This document shows, one piece after another, positions 52,928 to 61,594 of a DNA stretch of 64,000 bases. How positions within the stretch are numbered: the stretch's first letter is position 1; every line of letters starts with the position of its first letter. A program made the translations under genes and the position numbers. Origin of the DNA: an uncultured Campylobacter sp. (GTDB taxonomy: Bacteria > Campylobacterota > Campylobacteria > Campylobacterales > Campylobacteraceae); the NCBI GenBank assembly GCA_934728065.1, contig CAKVDW010000011.1:1-64000 (forward strand), read 5' to 3'. The notes beneath the pieces were generated by a model. The model searched no databases, was not told where the DNA came from, and was given only the letters and a program-made list of their open reading frames with translations.

Positions 52928-55357
52928 TCAATACCTTAAATTCGCTTTGATAAAATAGCTTCGTCCCGTGCCTATGATATAGCCATAGTTTAATATAGTG
53001 TCGATTTTGTCAAGGTTGTAATAATCATAATAAAAAGTATCATTAATATTTCTCACCCCAGCATTGAGGCTAAAGGTCTTAAATTTAACAGTTAAGCCCA
53101 CATCAGTGATAAAATAAGGCTCTAAACTCTCATCAATCTCCCTTTCTAGCAAAATCCTATCCGCAGAAAACTGTGGCACATTGTTCGCATTTGTAACAGG
53201 TATTTTGTGGGTGATTTTTTGCGCCCCAAAAAAGCTTGTTTGTGTCCAAAAACTCAACCAAGGAAAAAGCTCTAAATTTGCTCCCAAAGTTGCTTTGTAA
53301 GCGTAGCTATAAGGAAGTTGTTGCCATTTTTTATCGAAAAATTCAGCTCTCATCGTGCTTAAACTCTCATTTAAGGCTATTTTACCGTTAAAAAGGTATT
53401 GCTCAAAAGCTAGCTCAATGCCCATTCTGCGAGTCTTTTCATAGTTATTGTAAGGGTTTGGCTCACCTGTAAAAATGTCCGTGCTGTTTATGGAATTTGA
53501 ACGAACATCAATTGTTGGATTATAATTTCTCATCATATAAAATTCGTTTTTTGTTAAGGTGTAAAAGGCATTTGCGCTTAAAAGTAAGGTCAAGTTTTCA
53601 CTCGTAAAAAAGTCCTTAAAACCAAATTCAAAGCTATCATAACTTTCATTAGAATTTATAGGCTCATAATTTATATCCACTAAATTCGCATTTGTTGCAT
53701 TAGCAACAGTTCTTGCGTTGCTAAATTTTCTTTGCGCAACGGGTGGCAAAGAAGTATAGCCTCTTTGATACATCATATACAAAAGCCCTGAACTTGAATA
53801 CATAAAACTTGGCACAAGTTCAAAAGCGAGATGATTTTTGCTTTGTGAGCCGTTATAATTTTCATTCATTAAAGCCTCTGTGGTAGCGTTGAATGGGCTA
53901 TTTGGGGTGTTTTGTTGCGTTTTGAATGAAATGTTCTTATGAATGCCTTGTATATCAAGCTTCGTGTTACTTAACTCATATCTAGCCCCTGTCTTTATGG
54001 AAAATCTTTCGTTAAAATCATATCTTTCAAAGGCATAAATGGCATTTGTAAGCCTTGTGCTTTGATTTTTCGCAAAGCTGTCAAAAAGATAGTTTAAAAC
54101 AACACTATTTGTGTGATTAAATCCAAACACCACCCAAAGCTGGTCATTTGTTAATTCCCTTGCGACAACACTTTTACCCCTTTCATATAAACTTTGTGTG
54201 CCAAGTTCAAATTTACCATTTTTGTGGGCTAAATCAAATTTTAAATTCAGTCCATATTTTGACTCATCAAAAGAAGAACCGCCGTAATTTTTTGACATAT
54301 CCTTAAAAACAAGCCCTGAAAATTCCATATAATCATTGCTTAAATCATCATTTGGCTTGTATTTTATTTGATTAAAATGCAAAAAGCTGTGAAGTGAAAA
54401 TTTGGCATTTTGGTTAAGATAGCTTTGATATTTTAAACCCAAACTCAGTCTATCCTGTGTGATTATGGGGGGGGGGGGGGTAGAATTTTGGCGATTTTGC
54501 TTGCTTGCGGAAATAGGTCCATTTGCTTTTAGACTATTCATCGCTGGGCGAGCTGAGTAAATTTTTTCTGGCGTGCTTCTAGCATTTGCCCTTCTTAATG
54601 CTTCTTGGTAGTTAGAATAATTCCCAAAGCCATTAAATTCGCCCCACTTGCTTTGAGTGTGGAAAAAATCAGCGTTTAAATTTAGGCTATCATAAGCATT
54701 AAAATCATAGTCAAGTGCTAGTTTGGTAGCTATTTGAGTAGCACTGTCGTTTTGTCTTTGTCCGCCAAGTTTAACATAGCCAAAGCCTAAATCAAGCAAA
54801 TAGCTACCAAATCTATCCTTATAATGAATGTCGCCATTATAAGAACTTGCACTGTTTTCAATGAGGTTATATCCTGCACCTACGGCAAATACAGGATTTA
54901 AAAAGGGTGTAAAGGTTTCAATCTCCACCACACCGCCCTTTGCATTGCCACCATACAAAACAGAACTAGAACCAAGTGTTAGCCTAATGCTTTGAATAAA
55001 GCTCGTGTTTATGGTATTTAGCGGAGAAAAGCCGTGTAAATTTTGCAAGCTGTTATCAATGGGAATGCCGTTGAGATAAAATTTTGTGATTTTCATATTT
55101 CTTAAGGTTGGCATAGCTCCAAAGCCTGAATTTACAAAGCTTACTAAGGGCAAATAACGCAAAGCATCCTCACTCGTGGTGTAGTTTTTGTTTTGTAAAA
55201 AGCTCCCACTCATTTGGTAGCGATTTTGCGTAAAAATAAACTTGTCATCGTTAAAATCAACATTTGCTGTGCTAAACTCATCAAAACTTGAAGCCATAAA
55301 GCCATCAAAGCTAAAACTGTAAGACAGTATAAAAAGACTCAATAAAAACTTTTTCAT
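52928..55357 (-). CDS. TonB-dependent outer membrane receptor, phase-variable, ON as read
   Basis: The 809-residue product has a signal peptide (MKKFLLSLFILSYSFSFDGF), a plug domain (TSEDALRYLPLVSFVNSGFG, YLNGIPIDNSLQNLHGFS, LTLGSSSVLYGGNAKGGVVE) and a large 22-strand-type barrel ending GTGRSYFIKANLRY. Near residue 295 a C14 tract on the coding strand encodes PPPP in NSTPPPPIITQDR; the frame is intact at this length. I take ATG 55357 rather than the preceding TTG. It is inserted between serC and xseA. Ligand unknown: siderophore, heme or another metal complex are all possible. Confidence 0.87.
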   Translation of the reverse strand: MKKFLLSLFILSYSFSFDGFMASSFDEFSTANVDFNDDKFIFTQNRYQMSGSFLQNKNYTTSEDALRYLPLVSFVNSGFGAMPTLRNMKITKFYLNGIPIDNSLQNLHGFSPLNTINTSFIQSIRLTLGSSSVLYGGNAKGGVVEIETFTPFLNPVFAVGAGYNLIENSASSYNGDIHYKDRFGSYLLDLGFGYVKLGGQRQNDSATQIATKLALDYDFNAYDSLNLNADFFHTQSKWGEFNGFGNYSNYQEALRRANARSTPEKIYSARPAMNSLKANGPISASKQNRQNSTPPPPIITQDRLSLGLKYQSYLNQNAKFSLHSFLHFNQIKYKPNDDLSNDYMEFSGLVFKDMSKNYGGSSFDESKYGLNLKFDLAHKNGKFELGTQSLYERGKSVVARELTNDQLWVVFGFNHTNSVVLNYLFDSFAKNQSTRLTNAIYAFERYDFNERFSIKTGARYELSNTKLDIQGIHKNISFKTQQNTPNSPFNATTEALMNENYNGSQSKNHLAFELVPSFMYSSSGLLYMMYQRGYTSLPPVAQRKFSNARTVANATNANLVDINYEPINSNESYDSFEFGFKDFFTSENLTLLLSANAFYTLTKNEFYMMRNYNPTIDVRSNSINSTDIFTGEPNPYNNYEKTRRMGIELAFEQYLFNGKIALNESLSTMRAEFFDKKWQQLPYSYAYKATLGANLELFPWLSFWTQTSFFGAQKITHKIPVTNANNVPQFSADRILLEREIDESLEPYFITDVGLTVKFKTFSLNAGVRNINDTFYYDYYNLDKIDTILNYGYIIGTGRSYFIKANLRY
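54467..54480 (-). repeat. Poly-C(14) coding-strand tract in TonB receptor gene
   Basis: Fourteen G on the + strand. Lengths 11, 14 or 17 keep the receptor in frame; any other would truncate it inside the barrel at about residue 300. Confidence 0.9.
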
Positions 55358-55537
55358 CAAAAAAATCCCATAAATTTATATAAAATCTTAATTTGAACCA
55401 TTAAAAATAAAAGCAATGAATTTTATAAAAGCGATAAGTTTCATACTTTCAAATTAAATTAACGATAAGCATATCTTTGCTTTTGCTTACTGCATCTTTA
55501 ATGGCAAATTATATAATCTTTTGATTTTACGCAAAAT

Positions 55538-56701
55538 TCACAAAATTTTAGCTTCTTTGCCTAAATTTTGTGAATGCAAGGTGATTATATCATCTTTGTG
55601 TAAATGTTCAAGCAACACGGTTTTGCCGTCCTTTTTAAGCGACACAAAAGCCTTGCTTTTTTCAAAAAAATGCGCGTGCTGTGAAAAAGCCTGCTCGCAC
55701 TGCTTTAATTTTAGCGCGCCCTGCTCGAATTTCGCGCTTAAATTCAGCTCAAAATGATGGCATAAAAAGCCTAAATTTGCGAGCTTTTCACTGATGATTT
55801 TGCTTAAAGAGTTTGCTTTTAAGAGCTTTTGGAGTGAATTTAGCTCGTTTTGTAGCGATGAAAGCTTGTTTTGCATTAAATTTTTAAATTTATCATCAAG
55901 CAAATCAAGGCTTTGAGCTAAATCGTTCTTGCTTGAAAAGCACATATCTATGGCTGCGCTGGGTGTTGGTGCGCGTAAATCTGCGACAAAATCGCTGATG
56001 ACATAGTCTATCTCGTGTCCTATGGCTGAGATTATGGGCGTTTGGGCGTTGTAAATGGCGCGGGCTAAGCCCTCGTCATTAAAGCAAAACAAATCCTCCC
56101 TGCTGCCCCCGCCCCTTGCGATGATGATGAAATCAAGCCCTATTAAATCCGCTTTTTGTAGGGCTTTGATGAGAGAATTTGGCGCGCTTACCCCTTGCGT
56201 AAGGGCGTTAAAGATGAAAAATTTAGCTAAAAAGCACTCTTTTTGGCTGATGAGCTTCATCATATCTTGCAAAGCCGCCGAAGTAAAACTTGTGATGATG
56301 CCCACTTTCACAGGGTGAGCGGGAATTTGCTTTTTGTGAGCGTTGTCAAAAAGCCCCTCTTTTTCAAGCCTTTCTTTAAGGGCTAAAAATTTCGCCTCCA
56401 AGTCCCCAGCACCAGCCTTTTTAAGCTCTTTGGCGATGAACTGAAAACGCCCGCTTGCCTCATACAAGCTCACAAAGCCCACTAAATCGACTAAATCCCC
56501 AACTTGTGGCTTGAAATTCACACGCGAATTTGCGCCCTTAAACATAGCACAAGCAAGGCTTGCTTTCTCGTCTTTAAGCTCGAAATACCAATGCCCTGAA
56601 TTATGCAGGGTGATTTTTGAAATCTCCCCACTCAAAGCTATGTCATCAAAATGCGCTTCAAGCAGGCTTTTTGCCTTTAAATTCAGCTCACTGACAGTCA
56701 T
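55538..56701 (-). CDS. xseA: Exodeoxyribonuclease VII large subunit
   Basis: Large subunit of the single-strand-specific exonuclease VII, acting with several XseB subunits. The 387-residue product has an N-terminal OB fold (SGEISKITLHNSGHWYFELK, GDLVDLVGFVSLYEASGRFQ), the catalytic domain (VGIITSFTSAALQDMMKLIS, DFIIIARGGGSREDLFCFND, TPIISAIGHEIDYVISDFVA, DLRAPTPSAA) and a C-terminal coiled coil. Slightly shorter than the E. coli protein. The ATG overlaps the ubiE stop (ATGA). Confidence 0.94.
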   Translation of the reverse strand: MTVSELNLKAKSLLEAHFDDIALSGEISKITLHNSGHWYFELKDEKASLACAMFKGANSRVNFKPQVGDLVDLVGFVSLYEASGRFQFIAKELKKAGAGDLEAKFLALKERLEKEGLFDNAHKKQIPAHPVKVGIITSFTSAALQDMMKLISQKECFLAKFFIFNALTQGVSAPNSLIKALQKADLIGLDFIIIARGGGSREDLFCFNDEGLARAIYNAQTPIISAIGHEIDYVISDFVADLRAPTPSAAIDMCFSSKNDLAQSLDLLDDKFKNLMQNKLSSLQNELNSLQKLLKANSLSKIISEKLANLGFLCHHFELNLSAKFEQGALKLKQCEQAFSQHAHFFEKSKAFVSLKKDGKTVLLEHLHKDDIITLHSQNLGKEAKIL

Positions 56702-57417
56702 TTGCTTTTACTAGCTTTTTGAGCAATAAACGCCGTGCTTATGCCAAGGCTAAAACTTTTGATTTTAAGGATACGAAAGTTTGCATTTTCAAGCTCTTTT
56801 GCCAACTCGTCCTTGCTTAAAAAGCCCTCAATCGAACTTGGCAAGTATTCATAAGCGGCTTGGTTTTTGCTCACTAATTTGCCTATTTTTGGCAAAATAT
56901 AAGCAAGATAAAAATCTCTGCACCACGCCAAAAGCCCACCCTTGTCGCGTTTGGTAAATTCCAAAATCAGCAAAATGCCCTCATCTTTTAGCACTCTGTT
57001 AAATTCACTCAAAGCCTTTTGCCGCTCGGTAACATTTCGCAAGCCATAGCTTATACTCACAATGTCCGCACTGCCGTCCTTTACGGGCAACTCTTGCGCA
57101 AAAGCCTCTATAAATTCAAGCTTTTCAAACTTGCTTTTTGCGATTTCAAGCATAGCCGAGCTTGGGTCTATGCCCTTAATGCTTTGAATTTCCTTGTTAA
57201 ATTCGGGGCATTTTTGCTGCCAAAGGGCTATCATATCGCCTGTGCCGCACGCTATGTCAAGTATATCAAGTTTTGCGGGCTTTATCAGGCTCAAAACGCT
57301 CTTTATGCCAGCATTTCGCCAGCTTGTATCCACGCCAAAGCTTAAAATTCGGTTAAGCTTGTCGTAAGTTGGCGCGATTTGATTAAACATCGCAACGATT
57401 TGTTCTTGTTTTTGCAT
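56698..57417 (-). CDS. ubiE: Demethylmenaquinone methyltransferase (UbiE/MenG)
   Basis: SAM-dependent C-methylation of demethylmenaquinone, the last step of menaquinone synthesis. The 239-residue product has the UbiE signature FNQIAPTYDKLNRILSFGVD, motif I as LDILDIACGTGDMIALW, VSISYGLRNVTERQKALSEF and LLILEFTKRDKGG. The start is ATG 57417, five bases after AGG; a GTG at 57423, overlapping the perR stop, is the alternative. Campylobacter uses menaquinones only, so a MenG role is expected. Confidence 0.92.
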   Translation of the reverse strand: MQKQEQIVAMFNQIAPTYDKLNRILSFGVDTSWRNAGIKSVLSLIKPAKLDILDIACGTGDMIALWQQKCPEFNKEIQSIKGIDPSSAMLEIAKSKFEKLEFIEAFAQELPVKDGSADIVSISYGLRNVTERQKALSEFNRVLKDEGILLILEFTKRDKGGLLAWCRDFYLAYILPKIGKLVSKNQAAYEYLPSSIEGFLSKDELAKELENANFRILKIKSFSLGISTAFIAQKASKSK

Positions 57418-57419
57418 AC

Positions 57420-57830
57420 TCACCTACACTTTGGACAAACGCCCACATAAGCGGTAACAGCAAGCCTATCTATAATGTTTCCTAGCTTTTTTTCAAGCCC
57501 TTCTTGGTAATCAAGCGAATGAGTATCCTTGAAATTTAAATCCTGTATATGCCCGCAATTTGAACAAACAATGTGAATGTGAGGCTCTTCATAAATATCA
57601 TAATAGCTTTTTTGATTTGGGACATTAACCTCCACAACCAAACCTTGTTTTTCAAGCACACTAAGGTTTTTATACACGGTGGCTAAAGATATGGTTGGAT
57701 ATTCAGCTCTTATTTGCTCATAAAGCTCGTCAATGTTGGGGTGTTCGTGCTTTTTGAGAATTTTAAGCACACAAAGCCTTTGTGGTGTAGCCTTTAAATC
57801 GTGTTCTTTAAGTAAATTTAACAGTTCCAT
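57420..57830 (-). CDS. perR: Peroxide-responsive repressor PerR
   Basis: Fur-family regulator that derepresses catalase, AhpC and others on peroxide-driven oxidation of its iron-binding His residues. The 136-residue product has the winged helix (KATPQRLCVLKILKKHEHPN, TISLATVYKNLSVLEKQGLV) and a dimerisation domain with EPHIHIVCSNCGHIQDLNF and the C-terminal CPKC; the two CxxC pairs form the structural zinc site. Position next to dxs/fliH matches C. jejuni Cj0322, which is PerR; the true Fur is elsewhere. It leads the perR-ubiE-xseA run. Confidence 0.9.
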   Translation of the reverse strand: MELLNLLKEHDLKATPQRLCVLKILKKHEHPNIDELYEQIRAEYPTISLATVYKNLSVLEKQGLVVEVNVPNQKSYYDIYEEPHIHIVCSNCGHIQDLNFKDTHSLDYQEGLEKKLGNIIDRLAVTAYVGVCPKCR

Positions 57831-57884
57831 AACAAACCTTGATATTTTCGTTTAATAATATCCAAAAAAGATTAAAAGAAGTTT

Positions 57885-57898
57885 ATATTAAATAATAT
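57885..57898. promoter_or_regulatory. Palindrome upstream of perR, possible autoregulatory site
   Basis: ATATTA-AA-TAATAT lies about 55 bases upstream of the perR ATG and next to the dxs stop. PerR autoregulation is known in C. jejuni, and PerR boxes are AT-rich inverted repeats. The match to a defined box is weak. Confidence 0.3.
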
Positions 57899-57901
57899 TT
57901 T

Positions 57902-59755
57902 TTATTCATTATAAGCTTTTTTTATCTTTTTGACTATAGATTCTACGCTTAAATTTAAAGATTTTTCCACCTCATCGGTGTTGCCGTGTTCGATGAATTT
58001 GTCCTCATACTCAAAACTTACAAGCCTTATGTGGTTTAAATTTGCTCTTTGTAAAAAGCTGGTGATTAAAGAGCCTACGCCGCCGATTTTAGCACTTGGA
58101 GAAAAAACAAACCAAATTTTTGTTTTTTGGGCTAAATTTGCAAGCAAAGTTTCGTCCAAAGGCTTAGCAAAGATTAAATCAACCAAATTTGCATAATCTT
58201 TCCTGCCCTCTTTTTCACATTCGTCTAAAACAAGCTTTGCCGTGCCAACGCCTTGTCCGTAGCCTAAAAAGGCGATTTGGCTTGAATTTTCGCGCAAAAT
58301 TTGCGCTTTGCCGAGTTTTATTTTAACAGCACCAAACTCATCATCAAGCAAAAAAGCCCCGCGCGGATAACGAAAGGCTAAACAACCCTTGTGAGAGTAA
58401 GCATAATCCATCACAGCCCTCATCATCGCCTCATCTCTTGGGGCTAAAAGCGTTAAATTTGGTAGTGGCGCAAGAAAACTCACATCAAAAGCACCTTGAT
58501 GAGTCTCGCCGTCCTCGCCCACGATGCCTGCTCTATCCATAGCAAAGACGACATTTAAATTCATAATCGCGCAGTCGTGTATCACTTGGTCATAGGCTCG
58601 TTGCAAAAAGGTAGAATAAATAGCAATAAAGGGCTTAAAGCCCTCTTTTGCCATAGCCGCCATCGAAGTAACGGCGTGCTGTTCGGCTATGGCGACATCC
58701 CAAAAGCGATTTGGATACTTTTCTATGAGCGCATCAAGTCCTGTGCCATTTGGCATAGCTGCGGTAACGCCTACTATATCGCTGTGTTTTTCGGCTAAAT
58801 TCAGCAAATTTTGGCTAAAAAGCTCGGTAGCACTTTTTTTTGCGCCCGCTTTTTTGATGAACTCGCCTGTGCTTATGTCAAATGCCCCAACCCCGTGCCA
58901 TTTAGCGTTTTTGCCCTCAGCTGGTGCGTAACCCTTGCCTTTTATGGTTTGAGTATGGACTATGCAAGGTTTTTTCATAGCCTTTGCCTTTTTGAAGGCA
59001 CTTATCAACTCGCTCAAACCGTGTCCGTTTATAGGACCTATATATTCAAGTCCAAGCTCTTCAAATAATATACCCGGCGTAATAAGCTTGAAACTCTCTT
59101 CAAACCGTTTTGCCATATAGGTTGCACTTTGTGGAAAATGCGTCAAAACGCTTTCAACACCTTTTTTAAATTTTTGATAAAATGAGCTTGCCATAGCACC
59201 TGAAAGGTGTTTAGAAATCACGCCTATGGGCTTACTTATGCTCATTTCATTGTCATTTAAGATGATGACGCAAGGATACTTTTTATCCCCTAGCTCGTTT
59301 AAAGCCTCATACACCATACCCGCACTCATCGCGCCGTCTCCTATGAGTGCGACAGGAATTTTGTCCTCATTTTTAAGCGCGATAGCTTTACACGCGCCCA
59401 CAAGCAAAGAAATAGAAGTGCTTGAATGCCCAGCTACAAAGTAATCGCCCTCATTTGGCTTAGTATAACCACTTATACCGCCAAGTTTTCTTAAGCTTGA
59501 AAAGCTTTCTTGCCGACCTGTAAGCAATTTGTGCGTGTAAGCTTGATGAGAAACATCGAAAATAAAAGGCTCTTTTTCGTAGTCAAACACAGCGTGCATA
59601 GCTATGGTAAGCTCCACAGCTCCTAAATTTGAACTCAAATGCCCACCGTTTTGGCTTACTACTTTGATAATATTTTTACGAAATTTTAAAGCAAGACCTT
59701 CAAGCTCTTGTAAAGATAAGTTCTGTAAGCTTTTATACGGCTTAGCATATATCAT
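57902..59755 (-). CDS. dxs: 1-deoxy-D-xylulose-5-phosphate synthase
   Basis: Thiamine diphosphate enzyme joining pyruvate and glyceraldehyde-3-phosphate, first step of the MEP pathway; it also feeds thiamine and pyridoxal synthesis. The 617-residue product has VSQNGGHLSSNLGAVELTIA, the ThDP motif IGDGAMSAGMVYEALN to ILNDNEMSISKPIG, AIAEQHAVTSMAAMAKEG and DRAGIVGEDGETHQGAFDVS. Its ATG overlaps the fliH stop by four bases, so isoprenoid synthesis is cotranscribed with flagellar motor genes, an arrangement also present in C. jejuni. Confidence 0.97.
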   Translation of the reverse strand: MIYAKPYKSLQNLSLQELEGLALKFRKNIIKVVSQNGGHLSSNLGAVELTIAMHAVFDYEKEPFIFDVSHQAYTHKLLTGRQESFSSLRKLGGISGYTKPNEGDYFVAGHSSTSISLLVGACKAIALKNEDKIPVALIGDGAMSAGMVYEALNELGDKKYPCVIILNDNEMSISKPIGVISKHLSGAMASSFYQKFKKGVESVLTHFPQSATYMAKRFEESFKLITPGILFEELGLEYIGPINGHGLSELISAFKKAKAMKKPCIVHTQTIKGKGYAPAEGKNAKWHGVGAFDISTGEFIKKAGAKKSATELFSQNLLNLAEKHSDIVGVTAAMPNGTGLDALIEKYPNRFWDVAIAEQHAVTSMAAMAKEGFKPFIAIYSTFLQRAYDQVIHDCAIMNLNVVFAMDRAGIVGEDGETHQGAFDVSFLAPLPNLTLLAPRDEAMMRAVMDYAYSHKGCLAFRYPRGAFLLDDEFGAVKIKLGKAQILRENSSQIAFLGYGQGVGTAKLVLDECEKEGRKDYANLVDLIFAKPLDETLLANLAQKTKIWFVFSPSAKIGGVGSLITSFLQRANLNHIRLVSFEYEDKFIEHGNTDEVEKSLNLSVESIVKKIKKAYNE

Positions 59756-60558
59756 TCGCCAACCATTTTTTTGATTTTGCTCAAACGGTTATTAAGGTTT
59801 GATTCTATATTTCCTGTATTGCTTAAAACAACAACGCTGCCTTTAGAGATAGCATCATCTAGGCTGATTTTAAGATGAGAGGTTTCATTAAGTTTTGATT
59901 TAATAAAATCATAATCACTTGGACTTACCTTAAGCTCTATATCTGTTGCTCCTTTTAGCTCATCGATTAAGTCTTTGGCTAGATTAAGGGCAATTTGGGC
60001 TGAATTTTCCTCTAATTCTTTATTTATAACCTCTTTGGCTATATCAATGGCAGTGTGTGCGAGTTCCTTTTCATTTTTGCTGATGAAAAGTTCTAAATTT
60101 TCGCAAGCCTCATCAAGCTTGGCTATATTTTTAAGATACTTATCTCTAAGCTCTTCTAATTCTTTTTCAAATTCATCTTTGGCTTGATTATAGCCTTCTT
60201 TGGTGTATTTTTCCTTTGCGCTTTCAAGTTCTGTGTTTAACCTGCTGTTAAATTCGCTTTCTTGGCTTTCAATTTGCATTTGAAGCTTGATGATATTGCT
60301 TGACATTTCATCTGTTTTTTTAAGCAAATCCTCAACAAAGCTTGACTGAAAAGCATTTTGCTCGATTTTTTCCTCAACCTGCTCGCCTTGCAAATTTTCA
60401 TCATCTGCTTCAGACTCGACATTTTGTTGGCTGTCCTCTTTTTCTTCTTGTTTTTTTTGCTGCTCTTGAGCTACAAATTCAGACATTACCTTAAAATGAT
60501 AGCCGTCTATAACATGCTCTTTGCTGTCATTAGGAGTAATAACATTTGTATTTTTCAT
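59752..60558 (-). CDS. fliH: Flagellar export regulator FliH
   Basis: Peripheral component of the flagellar type III export gate that binds the FliI ATPase. The 268-residue product has a charged Gln/Glu-rich N-terminal region (EFVAQEQQKKQEEKEDSQQN), a long coiled coil (KEKYTKEGYNQAKDEFEKEL) and the C-terminal domain (DLIDELKGATDIELKVSPSD). It follows fliG by seven bases. Complete, with AGGACAAAG before the ATG. Confidence 0.88.
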   Translation of the reverse strand: MKNTNVITPNDSKEHVIDGYHFKVMSEFVAQEQQKKQEEKEDSQQNVESEADDENLQGEQVEEKIEQNAFQSSFVEDLLKKTDEMSSNIIKLQMQIESQESEFNSRLNTELESAKEKYTKEGYNQAKDEFEKELEELRDKYLKNIAKLDEACENLELFISKNEKELAHTAIDIAKEVINKELEENSAQIALNLAKDLIDELKGATDIELKVSPSDYDFIKSKLNETSHLKISLDDAISKGSVVVLSNTGNIESNLNNRLSKIKKMVGE

Positions 60559-60565
60559 CTTTGTC

Positions 60566-61594
60566 CTATTCTATCATTTCATCAGCTTCACCCATTTGGA
60601 CTAGACCTTGTTCTGAAAGTTTTTGAACGATTTCAACAACCTTTCTTTGTGCTTCTTCGACATCTTTTACCCGCACTGCACCCAAAAAGCCCATTTCCTC
60701 AAGGAAAGCCTCACTCGCACGAGATGACATATTTGAAAGGAATTTTTGTTTAAGTCCCTCGCTTGCACCCTTTAATCCCACCATTAAATCCCGCTTATCA
60801 GCAACTTTGAGAATTTCTCGTATAGCTTGAGTGCCGAGTTTAGCAATATCATCAAAGGTAAACATTAAGTCTTTAATGGTTTCAGCAAGCTTTTCATCGC
60901 TTTGTTCTATGTAAGTAATGGTTGATTTAGAAGCCTTTTGTCCCAAGCGGTTAAGCACTTCAGCCACCGCACGCGGTCCGCCCACTTCAACTTTGTAAGA
61001 AGCAAGACTTTCAAGCTTGCTTTCAAGCACCGCAGATACTCTTTTAATGATAGATGGAGATATATCGCCCAAATTTGCCATCCTTATAACAACCTCAGCT
61101 CTTAACTCATCACTAAAATACTCTAAAGTTTCAGCCGCGTGAATGCTGTCCATATGCGCTAAAATCAAAGCTATGGTTTGCGGGTGTTCTTTAGTGATAA
61201 AGTCTGCAAGCTGTTGAGGCTTGATTTGTGCCAAGTATGCAAAATTTTGGTCTGTTTCCATTGACTTGGTAAGTTTTTCCAAAATTTTGTTGGCAATTTC
61301 TGGTCCAAAGGTCTTGAAAAGTATTTCTTTAGCATATTCAAGACCACCGCTTTTGATGTATTGATTTGACTGAAGTAGGGTGTAAAATTCCTCTAAAACT
61401 GCTGTGGCTACTGATTTATCAACCTGTTTAGCCATAGCAATATAACGAGAAACCTCTGTAATGACATTAATTTCCATATTTGAGAAGAGATTAGTGGTAA
61501 CATCTTCTCCAAGTTGTATCAAAAAAATAGCAATCTTTTCAGGCATAGATAAGTCATCATAGACCATCTTTTGTTCTTCACTCAGCTTAATCAT
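60566..61594 (-). CDS. fliG: Flagellar motor switch protein FliG
   Basis: Rotor component that contacts the MotA stator and transmits switching from CheY-bound FliM. The 342-residue product has the N-terminal LSMPEKIAIFLIQLGEDVTT that binds FliF, the middle EHPQTIALILAHMDSIHAAE (the EHPQ motif for FliM), and the C-terminal torque helix region FDDIAKLGTQAIREILKVAD with the usual charged residues. Normal length. It starts at the last base of the fliF stop. Confidence 0.97.
   Translation of the reverse strand: MIKLSEEQKMVYDDLSMPEKIAIFLIQLGEDVTTNLFSNMEINVITEVSRYIAMAKQVDKSVATAVLEEFYTLLQSNQYIKSGGLEYAKEILFKTFGPEIANKILEKLTKSMETDQNFAYLAQIKPQQLADFITKEHPQTIALILAHMDSIHAAETLEYFSDELRAEVVIRMANLGDISPSIIKRVSAVLESKLESLASYKVEVGGPRAVAEVLNRLGQKASKSTITYIEQSDEKLAETIKDLMFTFDDIAKLGTQAIREILKVADKRDLMVGLKGASEGLKQKFLSNMSSRASEAFLEEMGFLGAVRVKDVEEAQRKVVEIVQKLSEQGLVQMGEADEMIE

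Noticed and set aside
55464..55477. GATAAGCATATC as a Fur box for the TonB receptor
   Set aside because: Only a short inverted repeat with poor match to the 19-base Fur consensus, and no nearby well-defined promoter.
57019..57345. Plus-strand 108-codon frame opposite ubiE
   Set aside because: Overlaps a complete methyltransferase with all motifs; no promoter or ribosome site.
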